DNA from: Desulfobacterales bacterium
GTDB taxonomy: Bacteria > Desulfobacterota > DSM-4660 > Desulfatiglandales > B25-G16
Reading direction: 5' to 3'
Assembly: GCA_013375335.1 (NCBI GenBank)
Contig: JABXJZ010000011.1
Coordinates: 1-14,706, forward strand
DNA: 14,706 nucleotides
Below the pieces are notes generated by a model, which ran no database searches, had not been told where the DNA came from, and saw nothing but the letters and a program-made list of their open reading frames with translations. Positions 1 to 8,100 of this stretch are shown here, piece after piece (positions within the stretch are counted from its first letter, which is position 1; each line of letters begins with the position of its first letter). Position numbers and translations under genes: made by a program.

Positions 1-1
1 T

Positions 2-565
2 CGTAAAGGGCCGGATGCAAAATCCGCGAGGCAGGACGGGGAACAAAAGGTAAGGCGGGTTGAGGATATGACCAAGCAGGAACTCCTAAAGAAACTCAAG
101 GACACCGAAGAGCAGGCCAAGAAAAACCACGATCTCTATATCCGCGCCTATGCTGAAATGGAAAATCTCAAAAAGAGAGTGATAAAGGAAAGGGAGGAGT
201 TGAGAAAATACGCGAATGAATCTCTCATCAAGGAGATTCTTCCGGTAATCGATAATCTTCAAAATGCGATATCTCACGCACAAGACGATGGGAATTCGTC
301 GGGGTTAGTTGAGGGCGTTAAGCTGACACTGGATGGTCTGATGAAAACGTTAGAAAAAGCGGGGCTTAAAGAAGTTGATGCAGAGGGAAAGCCCTTTGAC
401 CCCAATTTTCATGAGGCAATTTCACAACAGAGAGATGATAAGGTCCCCCCAGGGCATGTCATTACTGAATTCCAGAGGGGCTACCTACTCAATGGACGCT
501 TGATAAGGCCAGCGAGGGTTGTGATCTCGCAAGGAGAGGCCAACAAAACAGAAGAAACAGTTTAG
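2..565 (+). CDS. grpE: GrpE, nucleotide exchange factor of DnaK (5' end probably beyond the window)
   Basis: GrpE is the cytoplasmic co-chaperone that releases ADP from DnaK. The part after the ATG at 68 is 165 residues. It has the charged N-terminal coiled coil (about residues 1-60, with AEMENLKKR and YANESLIKEILPVIDNL), then the C-terminal beta domain with FDPNFHEAI, PPGHVI, GYLLNGRLIRPARVVIS. The frame stays open from the ATG back to position 2. Those 22 upstream codons are hydrophilic and contain no ATG, GTG or TTG. The ATG at 68 has GAGG only 2 nt away and a weak AAGG 12 nt away, so it is a poor start. GrpE proteins usually carry a longer disordered N-terminus and are about 180-200 residues. 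I therefore treat this as a gene whose true start lies left of the window; 68 is the first start codon inside it. dnaK follows 23 bp downstream, which supports the assignment. Confidence 0.93.
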   Translation, partial: RKGPDAKSARQDGEQKVRRVEDMTKQELLKKLKDTEEQAKKNHDLYIRAYAEMENLKKRVIKEREELRKYANESLIKEILPVIDNLQNAISHAQDDGNSSGLVEGVKLTLDGLMKTLEKAGLKEVDAEGKPFDPNFHEAISQQRDDKVPPGHVITEFQRGYLLNGRLIRPARVVISQGEANKTEETV

Positions 566-588
566 ATCCACGAATATGGGAGGAAACA

Positions 589-2505
589 ATGAGTAAGATC
601 ATTGGAATCGATCTGGGAACCACGAATTCCTGTGTGGCCGTGATGGAGGGGGGTGACCCAAAGGTAATTGCAAACGTGGAGGGGAGTCGGACTACACCCT
701 CTATGGTGGCATTTAGTGATAGTGGGGAACGGCTTGTCGGACAGGCTGCGAAGAGACAGGCGATTACAAATCCGGATAATACTGTTTATGCGGTTAAGAG
801 GCTCATAGGCAGAAAGTATAACTCACCTGAGGTTCAAAGGGATGTTAAGGTATGCGCTTACAAGATTACCAAGGCAAAGAATGGTGATGCCCAGGTGACG
901 GTCAAGGGTAAGGATTACACCGCTGCCGAGATATCATCAATGGTGTTACAGAAGATGAAGCAGACCGCCGAGGAGTATCTTGGTGAAAAGGTGACTGATG
1001 CTGTAATCACCGTTCCAGCCTATTTCAATGACAGCCAGAGACAGGCGACAAAGGATGCAGGTAGGATAGCGGGACTAAATGTTCAACGTATCATTAATGA
1101 GCCTACGGCTGCCTCACTTTCATACGGTCTGGACAAGAAGAAGGACGAGAAGATAGCCGTCTTTGATCTTGGGGGTGGCACTTTTGATATTTCCATCCTG
1201 GAGATAGGCGATGGGGTCTTTGAGGTCAAGGCCACCAATGGAAATACCCATTTAGGGGGTGAGGACTTTGATCAGAGGGTTATCGATTACCTTGCTGATG
1301 AATTCAAAAAGGATCAGGGGATTGATCTCAGGAATGACAAGATGGCGCTACAGAGGTTGAAGGAGGCGGCTGAGAAGGCAAAGATGGAACTCTCCACATC
1401 GATGGAGACTGACATCAATCTGCCCTTTATTACCGCTGATGCAAGCGGACCAAAACATATGAACATGAAACTAACCAGGGCAAAACTTGAGGCCCTCGTA
1501 GAGGATCTGGTTGAAGAGACAGTAGAGCCTTGCAAGATAGCCCTAAGTGACGCCGGCTTGAAGCCCGGTGATATGGATGAGGTGATTCTGGTTGGAGGGA
1601 TGACCAGGATGCCGATGGTTCAGAGAAAGGTAAAGGAGCTCTTTGCCAAAGAGCCACACAAGGGTGTCAACCCTGATGAGGTTGTCGCAATCGGTGCGGC
1701 TATTCAGGGTGGTGTGTTAAAGGGCGATGTAAAAGATGTCCTCCTACTCGACGTTACTCCCCTTTCGCTGGGGATTGAGACCCTTGGAGCTGTGTTCACC
1801 AAGCTCATTGAGAAAAATACTACTATACCCACTAAGAAGAGTCAGATATTCTCAACCGCGGCGGATAACCAACCTGCGGTTTCCATTCATGTTCTCCAGG
1901 GTGAGCGGGAGATGGCCGCTAATAATAAAACGCTCGGTCGCTTTGAGCTGGTGGGGATTCCACCGGCGCCTAGAGGCGTCCCTCAGATAGACGTAACCTT
2001 TGATATTGATGCAAACGGCATTGTTAATGTGTCTGCTAAGGATTTGGGAACTGGGAAGGAGCAGTCTATCAAGATAACTGCCTCAAGCGGCCTTAGTGAG
2101 GAGGAGATTGAGAGGCTTATCAAGGAGGCGGAGCTTCATGGCGAAGAGGACAAAAAGAAGAGAGAGCTCGTTGATGCGCGGAATGTTGCTGACTCCCTCA
2201 TCTACACCACTGAAAAATCGCTTAAAGAGGCTGGAGACAAAGTCGATGCTGGCACCAAGGGGGAGATAGATGATGCCATCGCCAAGCTCAAGAAGGCCAT
2301 GGAAGGCGAAGATGCAGCAGAGATCAAGCGGCTTTCAGAGGAGTTGACCCAGGTCTCGCATAAGATAGCTGAGGTCCTATATGCCCAGGCTGCCCAATCT
2401 CAAACTCAGGCTGGTACAGAAGCTGGGGCCGGGAAATCGGAGTCAGCTAAGGAGGAGGAGGTTGTTGACGCAGATTTTGAGGAAGTAAAGGATGACAGCA
2501 AGTAG
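589..2505 (+). CDS. dnaK: Chaperone protein DnaK (Hsp70)
   Basis: ATP-dependent cytoplasmic Hsp70 that binds exposed hydrophobic segments of client proteins and works with DnaJ and GrpE. At 638 residues it has the standard bacterial length. The ATPase domain opens with IDLGTTNS (about residues 6-13), has the second phosphate loop VFDLGGGTFD (about 190-199) and the adenosine motif VGGMTRMP (about 333-340). The hydrophobic interdomain linker VLLLDVTPLSLG lies near residue 384. The beta-sandwich substrate domain and helical lid follow, and the protein ends in the usual acidic tail VVDADFEEVKDD. A strong Shine-Dalgarno, GGGAGG at 578-583, sits 5 nt before the ATG. It follows grpE by 23 bp, so the two are very likely co-transcribed. 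No dnaJ follows; the next gene overlaps the last 14 nt of dnaK. A heat-shock promoter or CIRCE element would lie outside the window. Confidence 0.99.
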   Translation: MSKIIGIDLGTTNSCVAVMEGGDPKVIANVEGSRTTPSMVAFSDSGERLVGQAAKRQAITNPDNTVYAVKRLIGRKYNSPEVQRDVKVCAYKITKAKNGDAQVTVKGKDYTAAEISSMVLQKMKQTAEEYLGEKVTDAVITVPAYFNDSQRQATKDAGRIAGLNVQRIINEPTAASLSYGLDKKKDEKIAVFDLGGGTFDISILEIGDGVFEVKATNGNTHLGGEDFDQRVIDYLADEFKKDQGIDLRNDKMALQRLKEAAEKAKMELSTSMETDINLPFITADASGPKHMNMKLTRAKLEALVEDLVEETVEPCKIALSDAGLKPGDMDEVILVGGMTRMPMVQRKVKELFAKEPHKGVNPDEVVAIGAAIQGGVLKGDVKDVLLLDVTPLSLGIETLGAVFTKLIEKNTTIPTKKSQIFSTAADNQPAVSIHVLQGEREMAANNKTLGRFELVGIPPAPRGVPQIDVTFDIDANGIVNVSAKDLGTGKEQSIKITASSGLSEEEIERLIKEAELHGEEDKKKRELVDARNVADSLIYTTEKSLKEAGDKVDAGTKGEIDDAIAKLKKAMEGEDAAEIKRLSEELTQVSHKIAEVLYAQAAQSQTQAGTEAGAGKSESAKEEEVVDADFEEVKDDSK

Positions 2506-4498
2506 AGCCCGCTTTTTCAGAAAGGCCGTTGCCACCCTAACAGTGGTAATGGCCTTTTTTGTTCTTTTCTCTTGCGAGCGAAAGGTGATCATAAAGGAGC
2601 CGCTTCCAAAGGAAGTACCTGAAGAAAAGGAGGTCATCGATCATTTTGCCATGGCTGAAGGTTATTGGCGTCAAAGAGACTACGATAAGGCCTTAGCAGC
2701 TTATGACAGGTATCTTGAGGAATTTCCAACAGGAGATAAGGTCAGGGATGCATTAGCCGGAAAGGCGACCATATACTATGACGGGAATCAATATGAGGAG
2801 GCCTTACCCCTTTTTTTGGACGTAGTCAATGAATATCCCTTGAATGAAAAGAGGGCCGAGATTCATCTCCTAATAGTCAGGACATATTTCCATCTGAAGC
2901 AATACTCGGAATCAAGGCTATCCGCTTTGCGGTGGCTTGAGCTCCATAAGGACTATCCCAGGAAAGAAGAGGTATTCCTTCTTCTAGGCCAGAACCTAAA
3001 GGAGTTAGGTCACCCTCCACGGGCCCTTTACTGGTGGCTGAAGTTATTGGAATCACCGTTGATTCCAAGAGAGCAGAAGGACGACATCAGGTACCAACTT
3101 TTCGATCTCATCTATGAGGCCACAGAAGAGGAACTAGAAGAGATGGCCACCTATGCTAAAGATAGCAGCCTTATCCCTGCTATTGACTACCAGCTTGCCC
3201 TATCATATCTTAAATCGGACGAATTGGAGGAGGCACGCGAGGCGGCAACAGAGATAGTGAGGCTTGCACCGGAACAGGGTTGGGCCGCTAGAGCTGAGGA
3301 GGTCCTGGAGAAGATTGAGGAGAGGTTAAAGGTCAACCCCAACGTTATCGGTTGCCTCTTACCCATGAGCGGTCCCTTTGCCATCTATGGCCAGGAGGTC
3401 TTAAATGGCCTCGAACTGGGTTTGGACATCTTTAGGGAGGGTAATGAAGGCCTTCCATCCATAGAGTTTGTAATAAGGGATACAAAGGGCGATCCTACCA
3501 TAGCAATTGAGGCTATGATAGAGTTGGCAGAGGAGGAAAAGGCAATAGTCATTATAGGCCCCTTGATCAGCAAGGTAGCTGAAGGGGTTGTGGAAGAGGC
3601 CCAAGCATTGGGTATACCCATAATCAGCTTAAGCCAGAGTGAAGGTATCACGAGCAAGGGAGAGATGGTTTTTCAGAATTGTCTCACCCCGGAAGACCAG
3701 CTCAGAAGCCTAATAGATAAGGTTATGGGTGAAATGGGGTCAAAGAGATTCGCGATCCTATATCCTGCCAATGCCTATGGCAGATACTTCATGGATAGGC
3801 TATGGGATAAGGTTGAGTCACAGGGGGGGATGATAACTGCAGTAGAATCCTATGATCCCAGGGATACGGATTTTGCAACACCCATAAAAAAGATGGTCGG
3901 TCTCTTCTATCCGAGGCCGGAATCAGATACGGTTGAACAGGAGAGGGAAGAACCGGAACAAGCAGAAGAGGCTGAACTGGAGGAGGAAGAGGAGGTCATC
4001 CAAGAGGCACCAGAGCCTATCATTGATTTTGATGCCATATTCATACCTGATAGCTCTAAAAGGGTAGCCCTTATAGCGTCACAGTTGGCCTATTATGATG
4101 TTGTAGGAGTAAGGCTGTTGGGGACGAATCTCTGGAATTCTCCGGAGTTGATCGAGATCGGTGGGGAATATGTTCGCGGAGCCCTATTTCCTGCTGGCTT
4201 TTTTCCCGGTAGCGGTTATAGAGGGGTGGACAGCTTTGTCGCCCAATACAAGACCAACTTTGGCCGGGAACCAGGACTCCTTGCTGCTATAGGTTACGAT
4301 ACTATTAGTATAATCAAGGAGATCTTGAAAGAAAAGGGAGATAATATAAAGACAAGGGGAGATCTTCGTCTTGCGTTAGCAACAAGTGAGGACTTTGACG
4401 GCGTAACCGGGCCCATGGTGTTTGATGAGGACAGAATGGCAAAAAGAGATCCCCTCCTTTTGACCGTTATCGGCAGGCATTTCCTCCCCATGCCGTGA
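2492..4498 (+). CDS. Outer-membrane-type lipoprotein with TPR-like repeats and a periplasmic-binding domain (LpoA / penicillin-binding-protein-activator-like)
   Basis: 668 residues. The N-terminus is a lipoprotein signal: basic residues RARFFRK, a hydrophobic core, and the lipobox LFSC with Cys28 as the predicted lipidation site. Residues about 50-280 are helical TPR-like repeats (for example YDKALAAYDRYLEEFP). Residues about 281-668 form a type I periplasmic-binding fold of the Peripla_BP_6 class, starting VIGCLLPMSGPFAIYGQ, with IIGPLIS and FAILYPANAYG. This TPR plus binding-fold arrangement is that of LpoA, which activates PBP1a in gammaproteobacteria; the activator role here is inferred, and a substrate-binding role is possible. 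A strongly acidic low-complexity segment interrupts the binding domain at about 474-511. The ATG lies inside the 3' end of dnaK with GAGGA at 2479-2483, 8 nt upstream, so translation is probably coupled to dnaK. The next gene converges from the other strand 53 bp away, and I see no strong terminator between them. Confidence 0.85.
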   Translation: MTASRARFFRKAVATLTVVMAFFVLFSCERKVIIKEPLPKEVPEEKEVIDHFAMAEGYWRQRDYDKALAAYDRYLEEFPTGDKVRDALAGKATIYYDGNQYEEALPLFLDVVNEYPLNEKRAEIHLLIVRTYFHLKQYSESRLSALRWLELHKDYPRKEEVFLLLGQNLKELGHPPRALYWWLKLLESPLIPREQKDDIRYQLFDLIYEATEEELEEMATYAKDSSLIPAIDYQLALSYLKSDELEEAREAATEIVRLAPEQGWAARAEEVLEKIEERLKVNPNVIGCLLPMSGPFAIYGQEVLNGLELGLDIFREGNEGLPSIEFVIRDTKGDPTIAIEAMIELAEEEKAIVIIGPLISKVAEGVVEEAQALGIPIISLSQSEGITSKGEMVFQNCLTPEDQLRSLIDKVMGEMGSKRFAILYPANAYGRYFMDRLWDKVESQGGMITAVESYDPRDTDFATPIKKMVGLFYPRPESDTVEQEREEPEQAEEAELEEEEEVIQEAPEPIIDFDAIFIPDSSKRVALIASQLAYYDVVGVRLLGTNLWNSPELIEIGGEYVRGALFPAGFFPGSGYRGVDSFVAQYKTNFGREPGLLAAIGYDTISIIKEILKEKGDNIKTRGDLRLALATSEDFDGVTGPMVFDEDRMAKRDPLLLTVIGRHFLPMP

Positions 4499-4551
4499 CC
4501 TCTGGAATACTCCAAGATCCATATCTCTGGGCGTTTTGTCTCATCCCCTGA

Positions 4552-5721
4552 CTAGCTTTTTTTGGCAATGCGTTCGATCTTTCCCTTAAGGATAACAGTC
4601 TCAACCCTTCCGAGGGCCCGAACATCCTCTAACGGGTTACCCCTCACCCCAATAATGTCAGCAATCTTACCGGGTTCAAGAGTCCCAATACTCTCTTCAA
4701 GCCCGCAGACTATCGCTCCGTAATGGGTGGCTGCCGCGAGGGCCTCGGTCGTCGGAGCCCCCAACTCAACGAGATATTCAACTTCCTGGGCCAAGCCGCC
4801 ATGCATGGCATCCGTTCCTACCGCGAAATTAACCCCGCCCCGAATGGCTGCAGCCATTCGATTTGCCGCTCTATCCCGCTCGCGTAAGTGCCCGTCGATG
4901 AGTTCGGAAGGCAATGTCCGGATCCTCGCTTCCGTTAAAAACGGACTGGGCGTCAAAACGAGCCAGCTATCCGATTGAGCGAGCATATCGATTTCTCGAT
5001 CGCTCATAAAATAAGCGTGCTCGATTGAGTCAACTCCTGCCTCGAGACACCATTGGAGCCCGACTCCACCAATACAATGGGCTGCTGTTTTGACGCCCAT
5101 GGCGTGGGCCTCCTGAACAGCAACGGAGATCTCCCCCTTCGAAAGATAGCTATGGATCTCCGGTGATCCCGGAAGAGTCCCAGTAATGTATAGTTTGATC
5201 AAATCGGCCCCTGCACGCAGATTTTCCCTCACGGCGCCTCGTATCTGATCAGGACCATCAAATGCATAGCCCATGAAGCCATAGCCATGAGGTGCGCGGA
5301 TCCCTCTAGTGGCAACCAGGAGGCCCGGACCTTTCAAGAGCCCGGATTCAACGGCTCTCTTGCATTCGACATCCAGGAAGTTCCTGTCCCCTAAACAACG
5401 TGCTGTTGTAACACCAGCCCTCAGATCAATACCCATGTTTGCAGAGGCACGAAGAGCTAGAGCGGCATCACTGTCGTTCATCCGGTGTAGATAGTTCTCC
5501 AAGGTCGGGTCCAGGGAAAGGTGGTTGTGACAGTCGATTAAGCCCGGGATGAGCACTTGATCGCTGCAGTCAATTACCTCAGCTTTGAATTCTTGCCTGA
5601 TCTTCTCCTCCTTTCCCACTGCGACGATCCGCTCTCCATCGATCGCAACGGCGCCCTTCTCAATCGGCGACCTCCCTGTGCCGTCAATCACCATTTCTCC
5701 GCGTACAGTTAGCCGTCCCAT
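4552..5721 (-). CDS. Amidohydrolase of the imidazolonepropionase-like (COG1228) type
   Basis: 389-residue metal-dependent hydrolase with a TIM-barrel core and a split small beta domain at the two ends. The full ligand set of a binuclear amidohydrolase is visible: HxH at His65/His67 in GLIDCHNH, a candidate carboxylated lysine Lys176 in DLIKLYITG, His215 in TAAHCIGG, His235 in SIEHAYF, and Asp304 in VGTDAMHGG. Family members open cyclic amides, hydantoin-like rings or dipeptides; the substrate cannot be read from the sequence. No signal peptide is present, so it should be cytoplasmic. It is the last gene of the minus-strand cluster, 25 bp after the dehydrogenase stop. The ATG has no close Shine-Dalgarno (nearest GAGGAA about 16 nt upstream) and no earlier in-frame start exists after a TGA, so translation may depend on coupling to the upstream gene. 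Confidence 0.88.
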   Translation of the reverse strand: MGRLTVRGEMVIDGTGRSPIEKGAVAIDGERIVAVGKEEKIRQEFKAEVIDCSDQVLIPGLIDCHNHLSLDPTLENYLHRMNDSDAALALRASANMGIDLRAGVTTARCLGDRNFLDVECKRAVESGLLKGPGLLVATRGIRAPHGYGFMGYAFDGPDQIRGAVRENLRAGADLIKLYITGTLPGSPEIHSYLSKGEISVAVQEAHAMGVKTAAHCIGGVGLQWCLEAGVDSIEHAYFMSDREIDMLAQSDSWLVLTPSPFLTEARIRTLPSELIDGHLRERDRAANRMAAAIRGGVNFAVGTDAMHGGLAQEVEYLVELGAPTTEALAAATHYGAIVCGLEESIGTLEPGKIADIIGVRGNPLEDVRALGRVETVILKGKIERIAKKS

Positions 5722-5746
5722 GCTGGCAAATCCGAGCGTTCCTCAA

Positions 5747-6640
5747 TCAGCTTCCGGACTTTGAGCCATCCGGCTCGGAGATTCTTTCAACCACTTTTAT
5801 CAATTGCGATCCCTCTTGATCTTCCATGCCAAGAGACTGGGCGGCAAGGAAATAGTGATAGGCCGAAGTTGCGACAAATAGGGGAAGTTTGAGACGTCTG
5901 CCGGTGTTAATGACGATATCCATGTCTTTGCACATCTGGCCAAGCCCCCCTGGTGAAGGCGTACTATCCAGTACACTTGATGAGAGGAGCCGGAAGTAGT
6001 CGCTTCCCACAATCCCCTCCCCGATGACTTTGCAGACGAGCCGGGGATCGAGACCGATCTTCTTGGCCATGGCAATGGTTTCCATTATAGCCGCATGGGT
6101 CGTCCCCACCAGCAGCTGGTTACAGTGCTTAACAGACTGGCCCATACCCGGAGTTTCACCGGCATGTACGATCTCGCCTAAGACCTCAAGTACAGGCCGG
6201 CACACTTGCAAAAGCCCTCGAGGCGCCGCTGCGATCAGGGTAAGGGTGCCGTTCTCAGCTCTGGCAGGCCCTCCGGTGAATGGGCAATCAATGAATTCCA
6301 CATTGCCCTCATGACATCTTTTGGCTATCCATTCTAAATTCTCTCTGTTAATGGTACTCATGCAAATAATCCTTGAGTCGCTGTCACACCCTGCGAGTAC
6401 GCCATTTGGGCCTGTTACCACATCGATAACCTGCTGGTCATTGAGTACCAATATGATAACGGTTTTTGCCCTTTGAGCGACTTCCTTAGGGTTCCGAGCA
6501 GTTTCAACGCCCATTGATCTCAGCTCTTCAATCGCCTCTTTCCGGCGGTCAAAGCCCACTACGTGATAACCCATCCTGATAAATCTCCTGGCACTTGGCA
6601 TCCCCACACGTCCCAATCCGATGATCCCAACCTTCTCCAT
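5747..6640 (-). CDS. NAD(P)-dependent beta-hydroxyacid dehydrogenase (3-hydroxyisobutyrate dehydrogenase family), divergent copy
   Basis: 297 residues counted from the ATG at 6640. A TTG one codon upstream (6643) is an alternative start. AGGAGG at 6651-6656 is 10 nt from the ATG and 7 nt from the TTG; I prefer ATG. The N-terminal Rossmann domain has GLGRVG (residues 8-13) and an Asp at the end of strand 2 (VVGFDRR), which suggests NAD rather than NADP. The substrate loop is DCPFTGGPARAENGTLTL, unlike the usual D-A-P-V-S-G-G. The catalytic lysine is Lys171 in GQSVKHCNQ, with Asn174 after it. The family oxidises or reduces 3-hydroxyacids such as 3-hydroxyisobutyrate or tartronate semialdehyde; the altered loop (Cys, Phe, Thr) points to a different substrate. 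It lies between the Cys-rich protein gene (49 bp) and the amidohydrolase gene (25 bp), probably in one operon. Confidence 0.88.
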   Translation of the reverse strand: MEKVGIIGLGRVGMPSARRFIRMGYHVVGFDRRKEAIEELRSMGVETARNPKEVAQRAKTVIILVLNDQQVIDVVTGPNGVLAGCDSDSRIICMSTINRENLEWIAKRCHEGNVEFIDCPFTGGPARAENGTLTLIAAAPRGLLQVCRPVLEVLGEIVHAGETPGMGQSVKHCNQLLVGTTHAAIMETIAMAKKIGLDPRLVCKVIGEGIVGSDYFRLLSSSVLDSTPSPGGLGQMCKDMDIVINTGRRLKLPLFVATSAYHYFLAAQSLGMEDQEGSQLIKVVERISEPDGSKSGS

Positions 6641-6689
6641 CAATGGATAACCTCCTTTCCCTTATTCTCCTCCGCCTCTAAACGCGTTG

Positions 6690-7322
6690 TTACTTTTCCT
6701 TGGCGGTCATCTCCTCTAGCAGCTGCGCCGCCCGGTGCGGGTTAAAGATCCCGCACAGGCACGGGCGAAAAAGGCGTTCCGCTCCCTCTTCGAGGGTGCA
6801 GCGCTTATTCCTCACGTCAGCGATCACTTCCTCGATAAGACCCACGGTTACCATACCATGTCCACACATGGTGTTGATCTCAAGAATCTCCTGGGGCGGC
6901 AGGTTTTCCGTTCGACCCCAGCGCCCCATGGATATGTTGACAGTATGTTTCTCCAAACCCAGTCGCTTGCAGCATTTCTCCACCTCACCAAAGAGGCCTG
7001 ATACCACAACAGACAGCCCGAAATCCGCCTCTTTGATTGCAAGAAGCGTTCTGGCCAGTGATTCAGTGTCTCTGAAGACGGCGTGAACAACAGCTCGATC
7101 CTCAACGTTCTCTAAAACCTTGCTGACGCCACCTTGATGGTATTGATTACCAAGACGGCCATCCCCAATCTTTATCGCTCCATTATCCAGTGCCATCTGC
7201 AAAAAACGCCGTAATTTAGGACCTGATCCGACATGGTTGATGTCCTTTGACGGCATCATCAGAACCACGTAGTCCTCGCTGAGATTCTCTACTGATCCCA
7301 TCCTATGGAGTGTGTGCGTCAT
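6690..7322 (-). CDS. Cys-rich protein of unrecognised family
   Basis: I do not recognise this 210-residue family. It has no signal peptide or membrane segment, so it should be cytoplasmic. Six cysteines are present: the pair Cys117-Cys118, Cys153 in TMCGHGMV, Cys175, and Cys188/Cys190 in RPCLCGIFNPHRA. The spacing of Cys153 with the CxC, together with nearby His residues (His155, His196), suggests a metal or Fe-S site. MCGHG also occurs in proline racemases, but nothing else here matches that fold. The N-terminal half contains many Gly and charged residues (KIGDGRLGNQYHQGG) and looks like an alpha/beta domain. The start is well set: ATG lies 3 nt after the ferredoxin gene stop, and AAGGAG at 7331-7336, inside that gene, is 8 nt upstream. 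The near-overlap argues for co-translation and a shared complex or pathway with the ferredoxin protein. Confidence 0.75.
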   Translation of the reverse strand: MTHTLHRMGSVENLSEDYVVLMMPSKDINHVGSGPKLRRFLQMALDNGAIKIGDGRLGNQYHQGGVSKVLENVEDRAVVHAVFRDTESLARTLLAIKEADFGLSVVVSGLFGEVEKCCKRLGLEKHTVNISMGRWGRTENLPPQEILEINTMCGHGMVTVGLIEEVIADVRNKRCTLEEGAERLFRPCLCGIFNPHRAAQLLEEMTAKEK

Positions 7323-7325
7323 CTC

Positions 7326-8051
7326 TTAGTGCTCCTTCACCAATGGTCTACCTAAGCCGATGTTTGTCTTACCATTCGGAGATATCCACAGACCAGCTGC
7401 TTTCACCACGGGCTCTATGGGAACTGATCCATCCGGGTTGGCCCTCGTTGCAATATCCAAGCTGAAGACTGTGTCTATCTCGGCGGCGACCCTTTTGATG
7501 ATCTCGAACAATTGAGGCAGCTGCTCCAGTTTTACGGCAAATTCCAGAATGGCTGACACGACCTTTTCATTCAGTATACCTTCCTTGAACTTACCTATAC
7601 TGGGATCTTCCATGAGACTTGTTGTGGGATTCCGTGGTTCGAATTCCACGCCCAGGGAGGCTACGGCCTGGGCTACCTTCTCCACGTCATAGAATCGCGC
7701 CCCCACGACGGGCCGGCCGAGTTCTATTGCGATCCCGGCAAAGCCTCTTTTGAACCTCCCGGTTACATCGTTTGTCTTCATCTCCTCTGTGCCGCGGCCA
7801 GTAATTCCCGATTCCTTGGCCACGGTAAGCGGGTCACTGAGGAGACTCCGGACCGTCCGGGGCCAAACTAGCTCCTGCTGACAAATGGCGTCTGTAGGAC
7901 ACTCAGCCATGCGAAGACAGTTACTGCATTCCGCGCACTCATCAAAGTCGATTTCCGCAAAGTCAGCCCCGGCTTCCAGCCTTATGGCCTTGACAGGGCA
8001 GTAGGGCACACACTGGCCGCATGCGATACACAGATCCGGATAAATACGCAT
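7326..8051 (-). CDS. Ferredoxin-domain (2[4Fe-4S]) protein with a C-terminal domain of unknown function
   Basis: 241 residues. Residues 1-57 are a bacterial ferredoxin domain with two cysteine sets: C8-x2-C11-x2-C14-x3-C18-P and C39-x2-C42-x2-C45-x5-C51-P. The two extra residues in the second set are a known variation. It should bind two [4Fe-4S] clusters and pass electrons. Residues about 90-241 are a soluble alpha/beta region I cannot assign (GRPVVGARFYDVEKVAQ; IDTVFSLDIATRANPDG). I chose the ATG at 8051: AGGGGG (8059-8064) is 7 nt upstream and the protein then begins directly with the usual MRIYPDLCIACGQC. A GTG at 8072 would add seven residues but has its purine-rich stretch too close. 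It is the first gene of the tight cluster, and its last codons carry the ribosome-binding site of the next gene. A redox partner role for the cluster enzymes is inference. Confidence 0.87.
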   Translation of the reverse strand: MRIYPDLCIACGQCVPYCPVKAIRLEAGADFAEIDFDECAECSNCLRMAECPTDAICQQELVWPRTVRSLLSDPLTVAKESGITGRGTEEMKTNDVTGRFKRGFAGIAIELGRPVVGARFYDVEKVAQAVASLGVEFEPRNPTTSLMEDPSIGKFKEGILNEKVVSAILEFAVKLEQLPQLFEIIKRVAAEIDTVFSLDIATRANPDGSVPIEPVVKAAGLWISPNGKTNIGLGRPLVKEH

Positions 8052-8100
8052 TTGCTGTCCCCCTACCTTCACCTTTCCTTTTCAGTTCTTGCTAAATAGA

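Noticed and set aside
1314..1657. Antisense reading frames inside dnaK
   Set aside because: They lie opposite strongly conserved DnaK coding sequence, have no ribosome-binding site and resemble no protein I know.
4499..4563. Possible terminator between the converging lipoprotein and amidohydrolase genes
   Set aside because: Only a 4-bp stem (TGGA/TCCA) is seen, and the T-run at 4557-4563 lies at the end of the amidohydrolase coding sequence without a hairpin before it.
6563..7086. Plus-strand frames across the minus-strand metabolic cluster
   Set aside because: They run opposite genes with matching ribosome-binding sites and family motifs, and show no independent start signals.
7326..8051. 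Reading the ferredoxin-domain gene as a subunit of a known oxidoreductase
   Set aside because: The ferredoxin domain is generic and the C-terminal region matches no known subunit I can recognise, so naming a complex would be a guess.
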